24,416 nt of DNA from JACPHB01 sp964553885 (GCA_964553885.1 CAZKLP010000011.1:1-24416), one strand, 5' to 3'; numbered from the stretch's first letter, positions 13,092 through 21,652 are shown. Numbers and translations: made by a program. The notes: generated by a model from the letters alone, not told the origin.

Positions 13092-14435
13092 ATGTCACGT
13101 AAACCAAAATTAAAAGCATTTCAGGCTCCGAAAGGCATGAACGATGTTTTGCCCGGTGTCCAAAAATATTGGGAAAAGTTTTTTAAAGTAAGCAAAGATA
13201 TGGCGTCTTATTATTGTTTTGAAACTATTGAGACTCCGATTTTGGAGGTTGCCGAATTATTTAAAAAAGGCATCGGCGTCGCGACTGACATTATAGAGCG
13301 CGAAATGTATACGCTCAAAACCAAGGGCGGTGACTACTTGGCGCTAAGGCCGGAACTTACGGCAGGCGCCGTGAGAGCGTACATAGAAAACGGTTTCGGT
13401 AGCCATCCTCAGCCGGTTAAGTTTTTTCACTGGGGGCCGGTATTCCGCCACGAAACGCCTCAAGCCGGACGCTATCGCCAGTTTCATCAGGCCGATTTTG
13501 ACGTTATCGGGGAGGGCGACGCGGTAGTGGATGCCCAAGTTATTCAGTTAATTTACGCGATACTTTGCGAAATAGGATTAAAAAATTTAACAGTTCATAT
13601 TAATAGTATCGGTGATAAGAATTGCTGGAATAAATATCGCGATGAAATTAAGATGTATTATCGAAACAAGGTTAACCGGCTTTGTAAAAACTGTAAAAAA
13701 AGATTTAAGGAAAATCCTTTGAGATTACTGGATTGTAAAGAAGATGAATGCATTGCCATGAAGGCATCGGCGCCTAATTCTGTTGACTATTTAGATAGTG
13801 CTTGCCATGATCATTTTAGATTGATTTTAGAATTTTTAGACGAGTTAAGCATTCCTTATGTTTTGGATTCTTATTTAGTGCGAGGACTTGACTATTATAC
13901 TAGAACCGTTTTTGAAATTGTGCCCGAAGACGCTACAGGTTCTCAAACCGCGCTTGCTTCCGGCGGCCGTTATGATTATCTTGTCGGAAACTTAGGAGGC
14001 AAGCCAATGCCGGCGATGGGCGGTTCTGTCGGTATTGAACGTGTTGTAAATGAAATGAGGCGGCAGGAAACGAAAGTTGCTTACCAGAGACCAAAAACCC
14101 GGGTTTTTTTGGCCCAGTTGGGAGATTTGGCAAAAAAGAAAAGTTTAAAACTTTTTGGAGATTTTAGGAAAAATAATATCCCAGTTTGCGAATCATTCGG
14201 CCGGGATTCCATCAAAGCCCAATTAAGGGTAGCCGACAGGTTAGGTTCCGATTTGGCGTTGATTATAGGTCAGAAGGAGGCGCTCGATAACACTCTAATA
14301 TTAAGGGAAATGCAATCCGGCGTTCAGGAAACAATTCCTTTAGAAAAAATAATTGATGAAGTCAAGAAACGCCTTAAAAAAATAACTCCGCGAATTCCCG
14401 TATTGACTGGAAACAATCAGGATGATTTAATATAG
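13092..14435 (+). CDS. hisS: Histidyl-tRNA synthetase
   Basis: The enzyme charges tRNA-His. The 447-aa class II synthetase shows motif 1 and the substrate loop LRPELTAGAVRAY, motif 2 FRHETPQAGRYRQFHQ, the histidine-specific HisA motifs LVRGLDYYTRTVFE and ASGGRYD, and motif 3 in GGSVGIERV. A C-terminal anticodon-binding domain of about 100 residues follows. The insertion domain carries four cysteines (CKNC...CKEDEC), probably a zinc site. TAAAAT seven bases before the ATG may be a -10 box for a leaderless mRNA. It leads a long plus-strand gene run; the next gene begins six bases after its stop. Confidence 0.97.
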   Translation: MSRKPKLKAFQAPKGMNDVLPGVQKYWEKFFKVSKDMASYYCFETIETPILEVAELFKKGIGVATDIIEREMYTLKTKGGDYLALRPELTAGAVRAYIENGFGSHPQPVKFFHWGPVFRHETPQAGRYRQFHQADFDVIGEGDAVVDAQVIQLIYAILCEIGLKNLTVHINSIGDKNCWNKYRDEIKMYYRNKVNRLCKNCKKRFKENPLRLLDCKEDECIAMKASAPNSVDYLDSACHDHFRLILEFLDELSIPYVLDSYLVRGLDYYTRTVFEIVPEDATGSQTALASGGRYDYLVGNLGGKPMPAMGGSVGIERVVNEMRRQETKVAYQRPKTRVFLAQLGDLAKKKSLKLFGDFRKNNIPVCESFGRDSIKAQLRVADRLGSDLALIIGQKEALDNTLILREMQSGVQETIPLEKIIDEVKKRLKKITPRIPVLTGNNQDDLI

Positions 14436-14440
14436 CATCA

Positions 14441-14773
14441 ATGGACTGCGTCTTTTGTAAAATAGCAAGTAAGGAAACTCCGGCCAATATTTTAGTAGAG
14501 GGTGTTGAATTTGTGGTTTTTAAAGACATTAATCCAAAAGCCCCTGTCCATCTTATAATCATTCCAAGAGCTCATTTAGGACCGGTAAGTGCTCTAGGTA
14601 GCGAGAATAAAAGTTTACTGGGAAATTTAATTTTAAAAGCTAAGGAAGTGGCGGAAACTATCGGAGTTTCGAAAAGTGGTTATCGTTTAATTTTTAACGT
14701 CGGTTGCGATGCCGGCATGAAAATTGACCATTTGCACTTGCATCTTTTAGCCGGCAAATCGTTAAACTTATAA
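14441..14773 (+). CDS. HIT-family hydrolase (HinT-like)
   Basis: This 110-aa protein belongs to the histidine-triad nucleotide phosphoramidase family. It begins CVFCKIASKETPA, as HinT proteins do, and ends with the triad H97-L-H99-L-H101 in DHLHLHLLAG, where the middle histidine attacks the phosphate. DINPKAPVHLIIIPRAH is the second family block. It lies between hisS and rpsU with spacings of five and two bases, so it is co-transcribed with translation genes. The physiological substrate is not known from the sequence. Confidence 0.95.
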   Translation: MDCVFCKIASKETPANILVEGVEFVVFKDINPKAPVHLIIIPRAHLGPVSALGSENKSLLGNLILKAKEVAETIGVSKSGYRLIFNVGCDAGMKIDHLHLHLLAGKSLNL

Positions 14774-14775
14774 GT

Positions 14776-15009
14776 ATGCCAATAACAGTCAGAAAAAAAG
14801 AAAGAGAATCGGTTCAAAGCTTGTTGCGGCGCTTTAGCCGGCGCATCCAGCAAAGCGGTGTTTTAATTAGAGCCAGGCGCGGTCGTTTTTACGTTCCGCC
14901 AATAACCAAACGGCAAAAAAAATTAAGCGCTTTGCGCCACCAAAAAATCCAAAAGGAAAGAGAGAAACTTTATAAATTAGGAAAATTAGAAAATGAGTTT
15001 AAAAAATAA
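14776..15009 (+). CDS. rpsU: 30S ribosomal protein S21
   Basis: S21 is a small basic protein near the anti-Shine-Dalgarno end of 16S rRNA. The 77 residues fit the family: an N-terminal VRKKERESVQSLLRRFSRRIQQSG, then a strongly basic helical tail. It starts two bases after the HIT gene stop and overlaps yqeY by 17 bases. Confidence 0.93.
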   Translation: MPITVRKKERESVQSLLRRFSRRIQQSGVLIRARRGRFYVPPITKRQKKLSALRHQKIQKEREKLYKLGKLENEFKK

Positions 15010-15511
15010 AATAAACGACGATATTAACTCCGCTCTGAAAAACGGTTCAGGCGATATTGCCCCCGCGTTGCGTTTTTTAATGAGCGTCGTTAAAAATAAA
15101 GAGCTTGAAAAAAGGAATAAACTCTCTAAAGAAGGAAAATCTTCAAGTGAGCTTGAGAAACTGTCCGAACTTACCGATGAAGAAACTATGGGAGTAATTT
15201 TGGGCGAAATTAAAAAGAGAAAGGAATCCATAATCCAATACGAAAAAGGCGGCCGCGGGGAATTAGCAGAAAAAGAGACGGCGGAGCTTGGGATTTTAAA
15301 GAAATATGTTCCGGAAGAAATGCCGGAAGAAGAATTGCGATTGGTTATAAAGAAAAAAATCACCGAAATGGGCGAAGTAACGATAAAAGATTTTGGCAAA
15401 GTTATGGGTTTGGTTATGGCCGAAGTGAAAGGCCGGGCCGGCGGCGACGCGGTAAAAAAAATTATTGGGGAAGAAATTAAAAATGAAGCACGAAGTTCTG
15501 ATTTACAATAA
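14993..15511 (+). CDS. yqeY: GatB/YqeY-domain protein
   Basis: This 172-aa protein is a stand-alone version of the helical tRNA-binding tail domain of the GatB amidotransferase subunit. Typical blocks are ALRFLMSVVKNKE near the N-terminus, GVILGEIKKRKESIIQYEKGGR and ILKKYVPEEMPEEEL in the middle, and DFGKVMGLVMAEVKGRAGGDAV near the end. The rpsU-yqeY neighbourhood is common in bacteria. The cellular role is not well defined. It overlaps rpsU (14993-15009) and ybeY (15483-15511), so translation is probably coupled. Confidence 0.93.
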   Translation: MSLKNKINDDINSALKNGSGDIAPALRFLMSVVKNKELEKRNKLSKEGKSSSELEKLSELTDEETMGVILGEIKKRKESIIQYEKGGRGELAEKETAELGILKKYVPEEMPEEELRLVIKKKITEMGEVTIKDFGKVMGLVMAEVKGRAGGDAVKKIIGEEIKNEARSSDLQ

Positions 15512-15944
15512 AACGCGCCGCAAAGTTCCAAAGAGATTTATATTAGATATAATTTTAAGGGCTCTGGACTTTATTAAATTAAAACAGCCGGTGGAAATGG
15601 CTGTTTTAATTGTTAGCGCGAAGAAAATCAAGAAGTTAAATAAAGTTTGGCGCGGGAAAAATGAACCGGCCGATGAGCTTTCTTTTGGCTTAAACAGCCG
15701 TAAGCAAGCTGGCAGAGCAAAATTTGCCAAAAAACAAAATAAGATGTTAGAATTGGGAGAGATAGTTGTTAATGTTAATAAAATTTCCGATAAAAATAAT
15801 TTTGCTTAAATTTTAATTCACAGTTTATTGCATCTTTTGGATTATAATCACGAGAAATCAATATTGGAAGCGGAAAAAATGGAGCGATTGGAAGTAAAAA
15901 TATTTAAACATTTAATTTTAAATTTGAAACATGTCTCGAGATGA
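15483..15944 (+). pseudogene. ybeY: Endoribonuclease YbeY interrupted by an in-frame TAA
   Basis: YbeY is a zinc-dependent single-strand RNase needed for 16S rRNA maturation. From the ATG at 15483 (inside yqeY) the frame runs for 108 codons with recognisable YbeY text (VLIVSAKKIKKLNKVWRG, ADELSFGL, LGEIVVNV), then meets TAA at 15807-15809. The same frame continues with ILIHSLLHLLDYNHE, the family zinc motif HxxxHxxxxxH (H113, H117, H123), to TGA at 15942-15944, overlapping the ftsA start. The rejoined length, 153 codons, is normal for YbeY. One base change (for example AAA or GAA to TAA) explains it; nothing else is decayed. It may be a recent null mutation, a sequencing error, or a readthrough codon. 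The product that ends at 15809 lacks the metal site. Confidence 0.85.
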
Positions 15945-17145
15945 TATAATCATTGGTTTAGATATTGGTACCACATCGGTTCAAGTTGTGGTAGCGAGAA
16001 AATTAAAAAATCAAGAAGCGCCTCAAATTATCGGTTGGGCGGAAGTTCCTTCAAGGGGAGTTCGCCGGGGTGTCGTGGTTGATATTGAGGAAGCGGCGTC
16101 GGTTATTCGCGAATCTTTTCAAAAAGCCATAAGCCACGCCGGAATTAAATACAATGAAGCTATAGTCGGAGTCGGCGGCAGCAACATTTTTGTCAGGCCG
16201 TCAAAAGGAGTGGTGATAGTTTCTCGCGCCGATAGGGAGATTAGCAGAGAAGATATTCAAAGGGCGCTTGTTCAAGCCGAAGCTATTCCGGCCAGTCCTA
16301 ATCGGGAAATTTTGCATAATTTAGCCCGAGAATGGATTATTGATGGCGAGCGAGGCGTTAAAGATCCCTTGGGAATGTCCGGCGTTAAATTGGAAGTTGA
16401 TACCTTAATTATCGAATGCGGGATGCCAGCTTTGAAAAACCTCCGCAAAGCTATCGCTTTGTCCGGCGTTAAAGTTAAAGAACTAGTTTTATCACCTTTG
16501 GCTGCCAGCTATGCCGTCTTAAGTTCCCGCCAGAAAGAGCTAGGTACTTTAGTGCTTGATATCGGTGGCAGTACCACTGGAATGGTTGTCTTTGAAGAGG
16601 GGGATATTTTTCATGCCGCGATTTTAGGACGCGGATCGGCGCACACTACTCACGATTTAATCTATGGCCTTCAGGTTGATATTGACACGGCCGAAAAAAT
16701 TAAAAGGTTTCATGGTTCGGCTTTAGCGGACAGCACCAGTTCCAGAGATATGGTTGATCTTAAAAAAATGGGCGGTGAAAATTCCATTCAAAGGCGCGAT
16801 ATCGCTGTAATTTGCGAAGCGCGGTTTTCCGAAATATTTGAGATGGTTCAAAAAGAATTAAAAAAAGTCGGCCGGGCCTCAATGCTTCCGGGTGGCGTCG
16901 TTTTAACCGGTGGCGGCAGTAAAATTCCCCGGCTGGATAAATTAGCCAGAAAAGATTTAAGCTTGCCCGTAAGCCGCGGAACGGCTCAGAAAATTTTGGG
17001 GCCGGAAGAAATTATCCAAGATCCTATTTTTGCCACGGCTTTAGGCCTTGTAGTTTGGGGTTTTGACGAAACTTACAATCGCGTTACAATTGATGATTCT
17101 ATTCCTTCCGGCGTTCTCGGCTGGTTCAAAAATTTAATCCCATAA
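15931..17145 (+). CDS. ftsA: Cell-division protein FtsA
   Basis: FtsA is an actin-like ATPase that tethers FtsZ filaments to the membrane. The 404-aa protein has the phosphate-1 motif GLDIGTTSVQVVV near the N-terminus, the 1C subdomain (about residues 85-165), the phosphate-2 motif LVLDIGGSTTGMVVF near 207-221 and the adenosine motif VVLTGGGSKIP near 328-338. It ends in a short amphipathic helix GVLGWFKNLIP, the membrane-targeting sequence. It lies directly upstream of ftsZ, the usual order, and its start overlaps the end of the ybeY reading frame by 14 bases. Confidence 0.97.
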   Translation: MSRDDIIIGLDIGTTSVQVVVARKLKNQEAPQIIGWAEVPSRGVRRGVVVDIEEAASVIRESFQKAISHAGIKYNEAIVGVGGSNIFVRPSKGVVIVSRADREISREDIQRALVQAEAIPASPNREILHNLAREWIIDGERGVKDPLGMSGVKLEVDTLIIECGMPALKNLRKAIALSGVKVKELVLSPLAASYAVLSSRQKELGTLVLDIGGSTTGMVVFEEGDIFHAAILGRGSAHTTHDLIYGLQVDIDTAEKIKRFHGSALADSTSSRDMVDLKKMGGENSIQRRDIAVICEARFSEIFEMVQKELKKVGRASMLPGGVVLTGGGSKIPRLDKLARKDLSLPVSRGTAQKILGPEEIIQDPIFATALGLVVWGFDETYNRVTIDDSIPSGVLGWFKNLIP

Positions 17146-17174
17146 TTTTTTACTAACTAATAACTACTATTTTT

Positions 17175-18305
17175 ATGCCTCGTATTAAACCCGATATAGA
17201 AACATTCGCGCGAATTAAGGTGGTTGGAGTTGGCGGCGGCGGCGGCAATGCTGTTTCCCGGATGTTCAACACGCAAATCAAAGGGGTTGATTTCATCGCC
17301 GTTAATACCGATGCTCAAGATCTCCATCACACCAAAGTTCATACCAAAATACATATCGGGAAAAATTTGACTCGCGGGCTTGGCGCCGGAATGAATCCGG
17401 ATGCCGGTCGGCAAGCGGCGGAAGAAAATCGCGATGAAATCGTTGAAGCCTTAAAAGGCGCCGACTTGATTTTTATAACCTGCGGCTTAGGAGGTGGCAC
17501 CGGCTCGGGCGCCTCTCCGATTGTTGCCGACGCGGCTCATGATGTCGGAGCTCTCGCAATTGCCGTTGTTACCAAGCCGTTTTCGTTTGAAGGAAAAAAA
17601 CGCGCGGCTATTGCCGAAGAAGCGCTTGTTTCTTTGCGCGACCGCGTTGATACTTTAATTACCATTCCGAATGATAAGGTTTTAAACTTAATTGATAAAA
17701 ATACTTCCATCATCGAAGCGTTCAATATTATTGACGATATTTTAAATCAGGGAGTTCAGGGCATTGCCGATCTAATCACTTATCCTGGTATTGTAAATGT
17801 TGATTTTGCTGACATTAAAGTTATTATGTCTTCCGCTGGTTCAGCTTTAATGGGAATTGGCAAAGCGACCGGAGAAGATCGGGCGGCGGTTGCCGCTAAA
17901 GCGGCTATTAATTCGCCCCTGCTTGATATTTCAATCAATGGAGCCAAAGGTATTTTATTTAACGTGTCCGGAGGAATTGATTTGGGGATGAACGATGTTA
18001 ATGAAGCAGCCAAGGTAATAACCGAATCAATTGATCCGGAAGCCAAAGTCATTTTTGGAGCCACTCACGATAGCCGTCTTAAGAAGGGAGAAATAAAAGT
18101 AACAGTAGTGGCCACCGGTTTTGATACCATTAAATACAACGAAAACAACAATAATGGAGCTTACTCTGCCGCGCCCGCATTTTCTGAAAATTCTTTGCCG
18201 CCCAAAAAACCGGCGGTTAACATTGAAATAATTGACGAAGAAGAATGGGATATGCCGGCATTTTTAAGAAAAAAGAAAGACAAAGAAAAGGATGACAAAG
18301 AGTAA
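17175..18305 (+). CDS. ftsZ: Cell-division protein FtsZ
   Basis: FtsZ is the tubulin-like GTPase that forms the division ring. The 376-aa protein shows GVGGGGGNAV near residue 17, the tubulin signature GGGTGSG at 106-112, and the catalytic T7 loop NVDFADIK from N208. The C-terminal domain is followed by a linker of about 30 residues. The conserved tail WDMPAFLRK (W358 on) binds FtsA. A charged end with many lysines follows. The stop codon lies inside the first codons of comEC (overlap 18292-18305). Confidence 0.98.
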   Translation: MPRIKPDIETFARIKVVGVGGGGGNAVSRMFNTQIKGVDFIAVNTDAQDLHHTKVHTKIHIGKNLTRGLGAGMNPDAGRQAAEENRDEIVEALKGADLIFITCGLGGGTGSGASPIVADAAHDVGALAIAVVTKPFSFEGKKRAAIAEEALVSLRDRVDTLITIPNDKVLNLIDKNTSIIEAFNIIDDILNQGVQGIADLITYPGIVNVDFADIKVIMSSAGSALMGIGKATGEDRAAVAAKAAINSPLLDISINGAKGILFNVSGGIDLGMNDVNEAAKVITESIDPEAKVIFGATHDSRLKKGEIKVTVVATGFDTIKYNENNNNGAYSAAPAFSENSLPPKKPAVNIEIIDEEEWDMPAFLRKKKDKEKDDKE

Positions 18306-19692
18306 GGGCTTTCTGATTCTCCTTCTAAGTTTCATCGGAGGTTTGTTTTTATATTCAGTGATAAATCCCGCCCCGCAGCTCCGACGCATTCTGGTCGGAG
18401 CCCCGATTACAACGTCGGGGCTGATGAGCGGGATTTTTGTTTTTGGATTTTTATTTTTAATTTTCGCGTTTTTATTAAGAGACCGCCGCAAAATATTTTT
18501 TGGATTTTGTATTTTAACCATGATTTTCGGTATTTGGCGCAGCCATGAGGTTATGAGCCGCCATCCGGAAACTTCTCTGATTTTTATTGGTAATCAAAGA
18601 ATGAATTTTAACGGTGTAATTGTTGAGGAGCCGGATCGCCGGTCAGATTCTGCCCAGTATGTCTTGAGAAATGAAAATTTTGGCCGAATTTTAGTAAAAA
18701 CCGCTCTTTATCCGGAATATTTTTACGGCGATGTTTTGACGGTTTCTGGAAAAGTTGAGGTACCGGAAAATTTCTCCGGATTTGATTATCAGAATTATTT
18801 GGCCAAAGATAACATATTTTTGATAAGCCGATATCCTGAAATAACGCTGGTTAATCGGCCGGATTTGTTAAATTTTTATGGCCATCTCCTTATTTTAAAA
18901 AAGAATTTTATCGCCATTATTGATAAAATTTTGCCGGAACCGAAATCTTCTTTTTTAGCCGCTCTATTAGTCGGCGCGAGACGCACTCTCCCTGATGATT
19001 TAGTTAGCGCTTTCAATAGAACCGGCACCACTCACATAGTGGCTATTTCCGGTTATAATATTTCAATTATCAGTATTATGATGCTTAATTTTTTGGGCTA
19101 TTTGCTTTTACCTCGGCGGCTGATTTTCTGGATTGTCATTATTAGTATTTTGATGTTTACTTTGATTGCCGGCGCCGGCGCTTCGGTAGTCCGCGCCTCC
19201 ATTATGGGCGGTTTGTTGGTTTTAGCCGGCCGCGAGGGCCGATTTTACCGAGTGACAAACGCTATTGTTTTTGCCGGCGCCGCGATGTTATTTTTTAATC
19301 CCTATCTTTTACGGCATGATGTCGGATTTCAACTTTCATTTTTAGCCGCCTTGGGACTGATTTATTTAACTCCTCATTTTAATCGCTGGCTTGCTAAATT
19401 ACCAAACTTTTTTTCTTTTCGGACTAACTTATCCGCCACCTTGTCAGCTCAAATTATGACTTTTCCAATAATTTTTTGGGAGTTTGGTAGAATTTCTTTA
19501 GTTGCTACTCTGGCCAATGTTTTAATTTTGCCGGCGATTCCCATAACTATGCTTTTTGGGTTTTTAGCCGGTTTGTCGGGGTTTGTTTCGCTTAAAATCG
19601 CGGAGATATTAATATTGCCGGCATGGCTTTTGCTTTCTTACCAGATTTTTATAGTGAAAATATTAAGCATTCTTCCATGGGCTTCAATATAA
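18292..19692 (+). CDS. comEC: ComEC/Rec2 membrane channel (competence domain only)
   Basis: ComEC is the inner-membrane channel that passes transforming DNA as a single strand. This 466-aa protein carries the N-terminal hydrophobic segments and soluble DUF4131-like domain (about residues 1-170), then the polytopic competence domain that begins at LVGARRTLPDDLVSAFNRTG and contains TTHIVAISGYNISI. The metallo-beta-lactamase domain that is usually fused at the C-terminus is encoded by the next gene, which overlaps by 16 bases. The overlap with ftsZ ties it to the division operon. With dprA it supports DNA uptake. Confidence 0.93.
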   Translation: MTKSKGFLILLLSFIGGLFLYSVINPAPQLRRILVGAPITTSGLMSGIFVFGFLFLIFAFLLRDRRKIFFGFCILTMIFGIWRSHEVMSRHPETSLIFIGNQRMNFNGVIVEEPDRRSDSAQYVLRNENFGRILVKTALYPEYFYGDVLTVSGKVEVPENFSGFDYQNYLAKDNIFLISRYPEITLVNRPDLLNFYGHLLILKKNFIAIIDKILPEPKSSFLAALLVGARRTLPDDLVSAFNRTGTTHIVAISGYNISIISIMMLNFLGYLLLPRRLIFWIVIISILMFTLIAGAGASVVRASIMGGLLVLAGREGRFYRVTNAIVFAGAAMLFFNPYLLRHDVGFQLSFLAALGLIYLTPHFNRWLAKLPNFFSFRTNLSATLSAQIMTFPIIFWEFGRISLVATLANVLILPAIPITMLFGFLAGLSGFVSLKIAEILILPAWLLLSYQIFIVKILSILPWASI

Positions 19693-20582
19693 AAATAATA
19701 ACATTTTTAAAAATTTTATCGGTAATTTTGGCGATCATTATCGCTTCTTGGTTTTTAGTTTTGGACGATAAAGATGAAAGGGCGCTTGAAATAATTTCTT
19801 TGGATATCGGCCAGGGCGACGCGATTTTAGTTAAAACGCCGGAAAATCAGACAATGCTTATTGATGGCGGCCCTAACAATAATGTCCTTTCAAAATTAGG
19901 CGAACATTTACCGGCACTAACCAAGCGGATTGATATTGTTTTACTGACCCATCCTCACGCTGACCACGTTACAGGACTCGTTGAGGTTTTAAAAAGATAC
20001 AACATTGGCGCGGTTATTTTAAGCGGCGTCGATTTAAAAACCGATGTTTATTCCGAATTTTTAAAAGTTATTACAGAAAAAAATATTCCGGTTGTCATTG
20101 CCGAAGCCGGAGAAGCAATTCATTTTGATAAAAATATTGAATTTGATATTTTATCGCCGGAGCGGGCGGGGAATTTAGTTTTTAATAAAAAGAGCGAGGG
20201 CTTTAGCGGCGCGGGAAACGACGTTAATGATACTTCAATTGTCGGGAAACTGATGTTTAATGACTTTTCCATTTTGCTGACAGGGGATGCTACTTTTAAA
20301 ATAGAAGCTTGGCTTTTAGCATATGGCGAAAATTTAAAGTCGGATATTTTAAAAGTTGGCCATCATGGCTCAAAATATTCTTCATCTTTGTCATTTCTAA
20401 AACTTGTTTCGCCAAAAGCGGCGATTATTGAAGTCGGCGCCAAAAATCGCTATGGCCATCCGTCGGAAGCGGTGCTTAGCCGGCTTAAAATGATTAACAC
20501 TAATGTTTTCCGCGCCGACTTAAACGGCGACATTAAAATTTTAACCGACGGTTTTACAACAAATATTTTTACCGAAAAATAA
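19677..20582 (+). CDS. Membrane-anchored metallo-beta-lactamase-fold protein, ComEC C-terminal domain as a separate gene
   Basis: I start this gene at the ATG at 19677 (301 aa), just before a transmembrane segment (about residues 5-26). The longer frame from 19623 would lie inside comEC. The soluble part begins with LEIISLDIGQGDAILVKTP, standard for the ComEC nuclease-like domain. The metal motif is HPHADH (H92-H97). Further blocks are LLTGDA, GHHGSKYSSS and NRYGHP. In fused ComEC this domain is thought to act on DNA outside the membrane. The separate gene would assemble with the channel made from the overlapping upstream gene. A standalone ComEC-like hydrolase is the alternative name. Confidence 0.9.
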   Translation: MGFNIKIITFLKILSVILAIIIASWFLVLDDKDERALEIISLDIGQGDAILVKTPENQTMLIDGGPNNNVLSKLGEHLPALTKRIDIVLLTHPHADHVTGLVEVLKRYNIGAVILSGVDLKTDVYSEFLKVITEKNIPVVIAEAGEAIHFDKNIEFDILSPERAGNLVFNKKSEGFSGAGNDVNDTSIVGKLMFNDFSILLTGDATFKIEAWLLAYGENLKSDILKVGHHGSKYSSSLSFLKLVSPKAAIIEVGAKNRYGHPSEAVLSRLKMINTNVFRADLNGDIKILTDGFTTNIFTEK

Positions 20583-20654
20583 TATATGCATCACAAGAAT
20601 CCTAAAGGGAGCTTATGATGCAAAATGAAAAATAATAAATCAAAATCTGATAAA

Positions 20655-20702
20655 TAAAAATTTATCCGCATAAAATTCCTCGAGGAAAGATATGCGGATA
20701 AA
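20655..20702 (-). terminator. Terminator of the deoxyribosyltransferase-like pair
   Basis: TTTATCCGCAT (20661-20671) and ATGCGGATAAA (20692-20702) form an 11-bp stem with an inner palindrome TTCCTCGAGGAA. On the minus strand it is followed by a T-rich run (complement of 20655-20660 and on), so it ends the minus-strand transcript. The rest of 20583-20726 shows a 7-bp inverted repeat (TGCATCA/TGATGCA, 20587-20622) and nothing that looks like a gene. Confidence 0.7.
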
Positions 20703-20726
20703 ATAAAAACCCACATATAAGTGAGG

Positions 20727-21131
20727 TTATTTTTTCGTATCGTAGTTTTCAATCCAGGTTTTTATTTCGGAAAAATCTTTATGCTCAATCGGAATACTAT
20801 TTTCTATCGCGACTTTCATATCGCTAACCATTCCCGAAGAAGGCGCCTCGTCTTTATCTAAATCCAATATTGTCCACAACTTATCGCAATTTACCAATCG
20901 GGCTTGGCCAATTTTCATTCCCAGTTCTCTTTCTTTAGCCATTAAATCATCTAAGAATTGGGTAAAATAAATCGTTGTCGCTTCAGGGTCGTAGCCGTTT
21001 AAAACGGCGTATCGGGCGGCAATTATGGCGCGTTTGAGATTCTCTGTATATTCCGCGGTGGCTTTACATGGGTCATTGCTTTTAGGCCGCAAACGGATGC
21101 AAATAAAAACTTTCGGAATTTTACTTTTCAT
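20727..21131 (-). CDS. Nucleoside 2-deoxyribosyltransferase-like protein (DUF7768-like), second of a pair
   Basis: I start at the ATG at 21129-21131 (134 aa), preceded by the good ribosome site AAGGAGAGGTGGGAG. The frame extends further up but lies inside the neighbouring gene. KVFICIRLRPKSNDP at the N-terminus, then ARYAVLNGYDPEATTIYFTQFLDD, ERELGMKIG and CDKLWTI match, from memory, small phage and bacterial proteins of the nucleoside deoxyribosyltransferase-like fold. The catalytic glutamate of true transferases is not clearly placed, so enzymatic activity is uncertain. It overlaps the upstream gene by 11 bases and is followed by a terminator. Confidence 0.7.
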   Translation of the reverse strand: MKSKIPKVFICIRLRPKSNDPCKATAEYTENLKRAIIAARYAVLNGYDPEATTIYFTQFLDDLMAKERELGMKIGQARLVNCDKLWTILDLDKDEAPSSGMVSDMKVAIENSIPIEHKDFSEIKTWIENYDTKK

Positions 21132-21612
21132 GTTTCTCCCACCTCTCCTTAAGGCCGTCGGCTGTGGGATTATCAAATTCTTTTGCTAAAGCAAGGATAA
21201 CGTTTTCAAAGCTCTTATAAGGTGTTGGCGCGATACTTTCTCGGTTGATAATTACGAATTTCTTGAAATCTTTGATGCGAACGAACATAAAAAACATTCC
21301 GATGTCAAAAACAGAACCCATGCTATTTCTGTCGTACCAAATATGAACTTCGTCGGCCATCAGCATTTTTTTGTGATTATAGTCGCAAATCGTAGTACCA
21401 ACTTTGTCGGTATTTTGGTGAGGATTATCGCTGTATGGCCAATAAATTTCATATCCTTCAGTTTCCAATCTTGCTATATATCCAGAGATTTTACTAGTTG
21501 TTTCTTCAGAAACATTTCTTACCGGACAAATTACAAAGATTTTCTTTTTTGGTTTAGGCGGAAGTTCTACTATCAAATTTTCCGAAAGTCCGTATTTTAG
21601 CGGTTCTACCAT
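21121..21612 (-). CDS. Nucleoside 2-deoxyribosyltransferase-like protein, first of a pair
   Basis: The start is placed at the ATG at 21610-21612 (163 aa) because GAGAGGTG stands four bases before it; the longer frame to 21654 has no such signal. After an N-terminal tail, KKIFVICPVRNVSEETT begins a Rossmann-like domain. It continues with LETEGYEIYWPYSDN, then CDYNHKKMLMADEVHIWYD and SMGSVFDIGMFFMF, an order typical of the deoxyribosyltransferase-like superfamily (the ADEV...S.GS.FDIG region). The base or nucleotide substrate is unknown. It overlaps the next gene and is divergent from ndk, another nucleotide enzyme. Both genes of the pair have strong ribosome sites, unlike most core genes here. 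Confidence 0.7.
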   Translation of the reverse strand: MVEPLKYGLSENLIVELPPKPKKKIFVICPVRNVSEETTSKISGYIARLETEGYEIYWPYSDNPHQNTDKVGTTICDYNHKKMLMADEVHIWYDRNSMGSVFDIGMFFMFVRIKDFKKFVIINRESIAPTPYKSFENVILALAKEFDNPTADGLKERWEKHEK

Positions 21613-21652
21613 TTGGCACCTCTCATTTAATTTTAAAAAATCAATATAAACC

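Noticed and set aside
14986..15531. Minus-strand open frame of 181 codons
   Set aside because: It is the antisense of yqeY and ybeY, very rich in serine and phenylalanine, an artefact of the lysine/glutamate-rich genes on the other strand.
15807..15809. Alternative genetic code as the cause of the ybeY stop
   Set aside because: TAA ends many other genes here (parB, the protease at 10859, the 3D gene) and TGA is also a normal stop, so general recoding does not fit; site-specific readthrough stays possible.
19623..19676. Earlier start for the metallo-beta-lactamase-fold gene
   Set aside because: The extra 18 codons lie within comEC; the ATG at 19677 directly precedes the membrane anchor and gives a usual 16-base overlap.
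20612..20640. Tiny ORF (MMQNEK) after a GGGAG-like site
   Set aside because: Six codons only and inside an AT-rich spacer; no support beyond chance.
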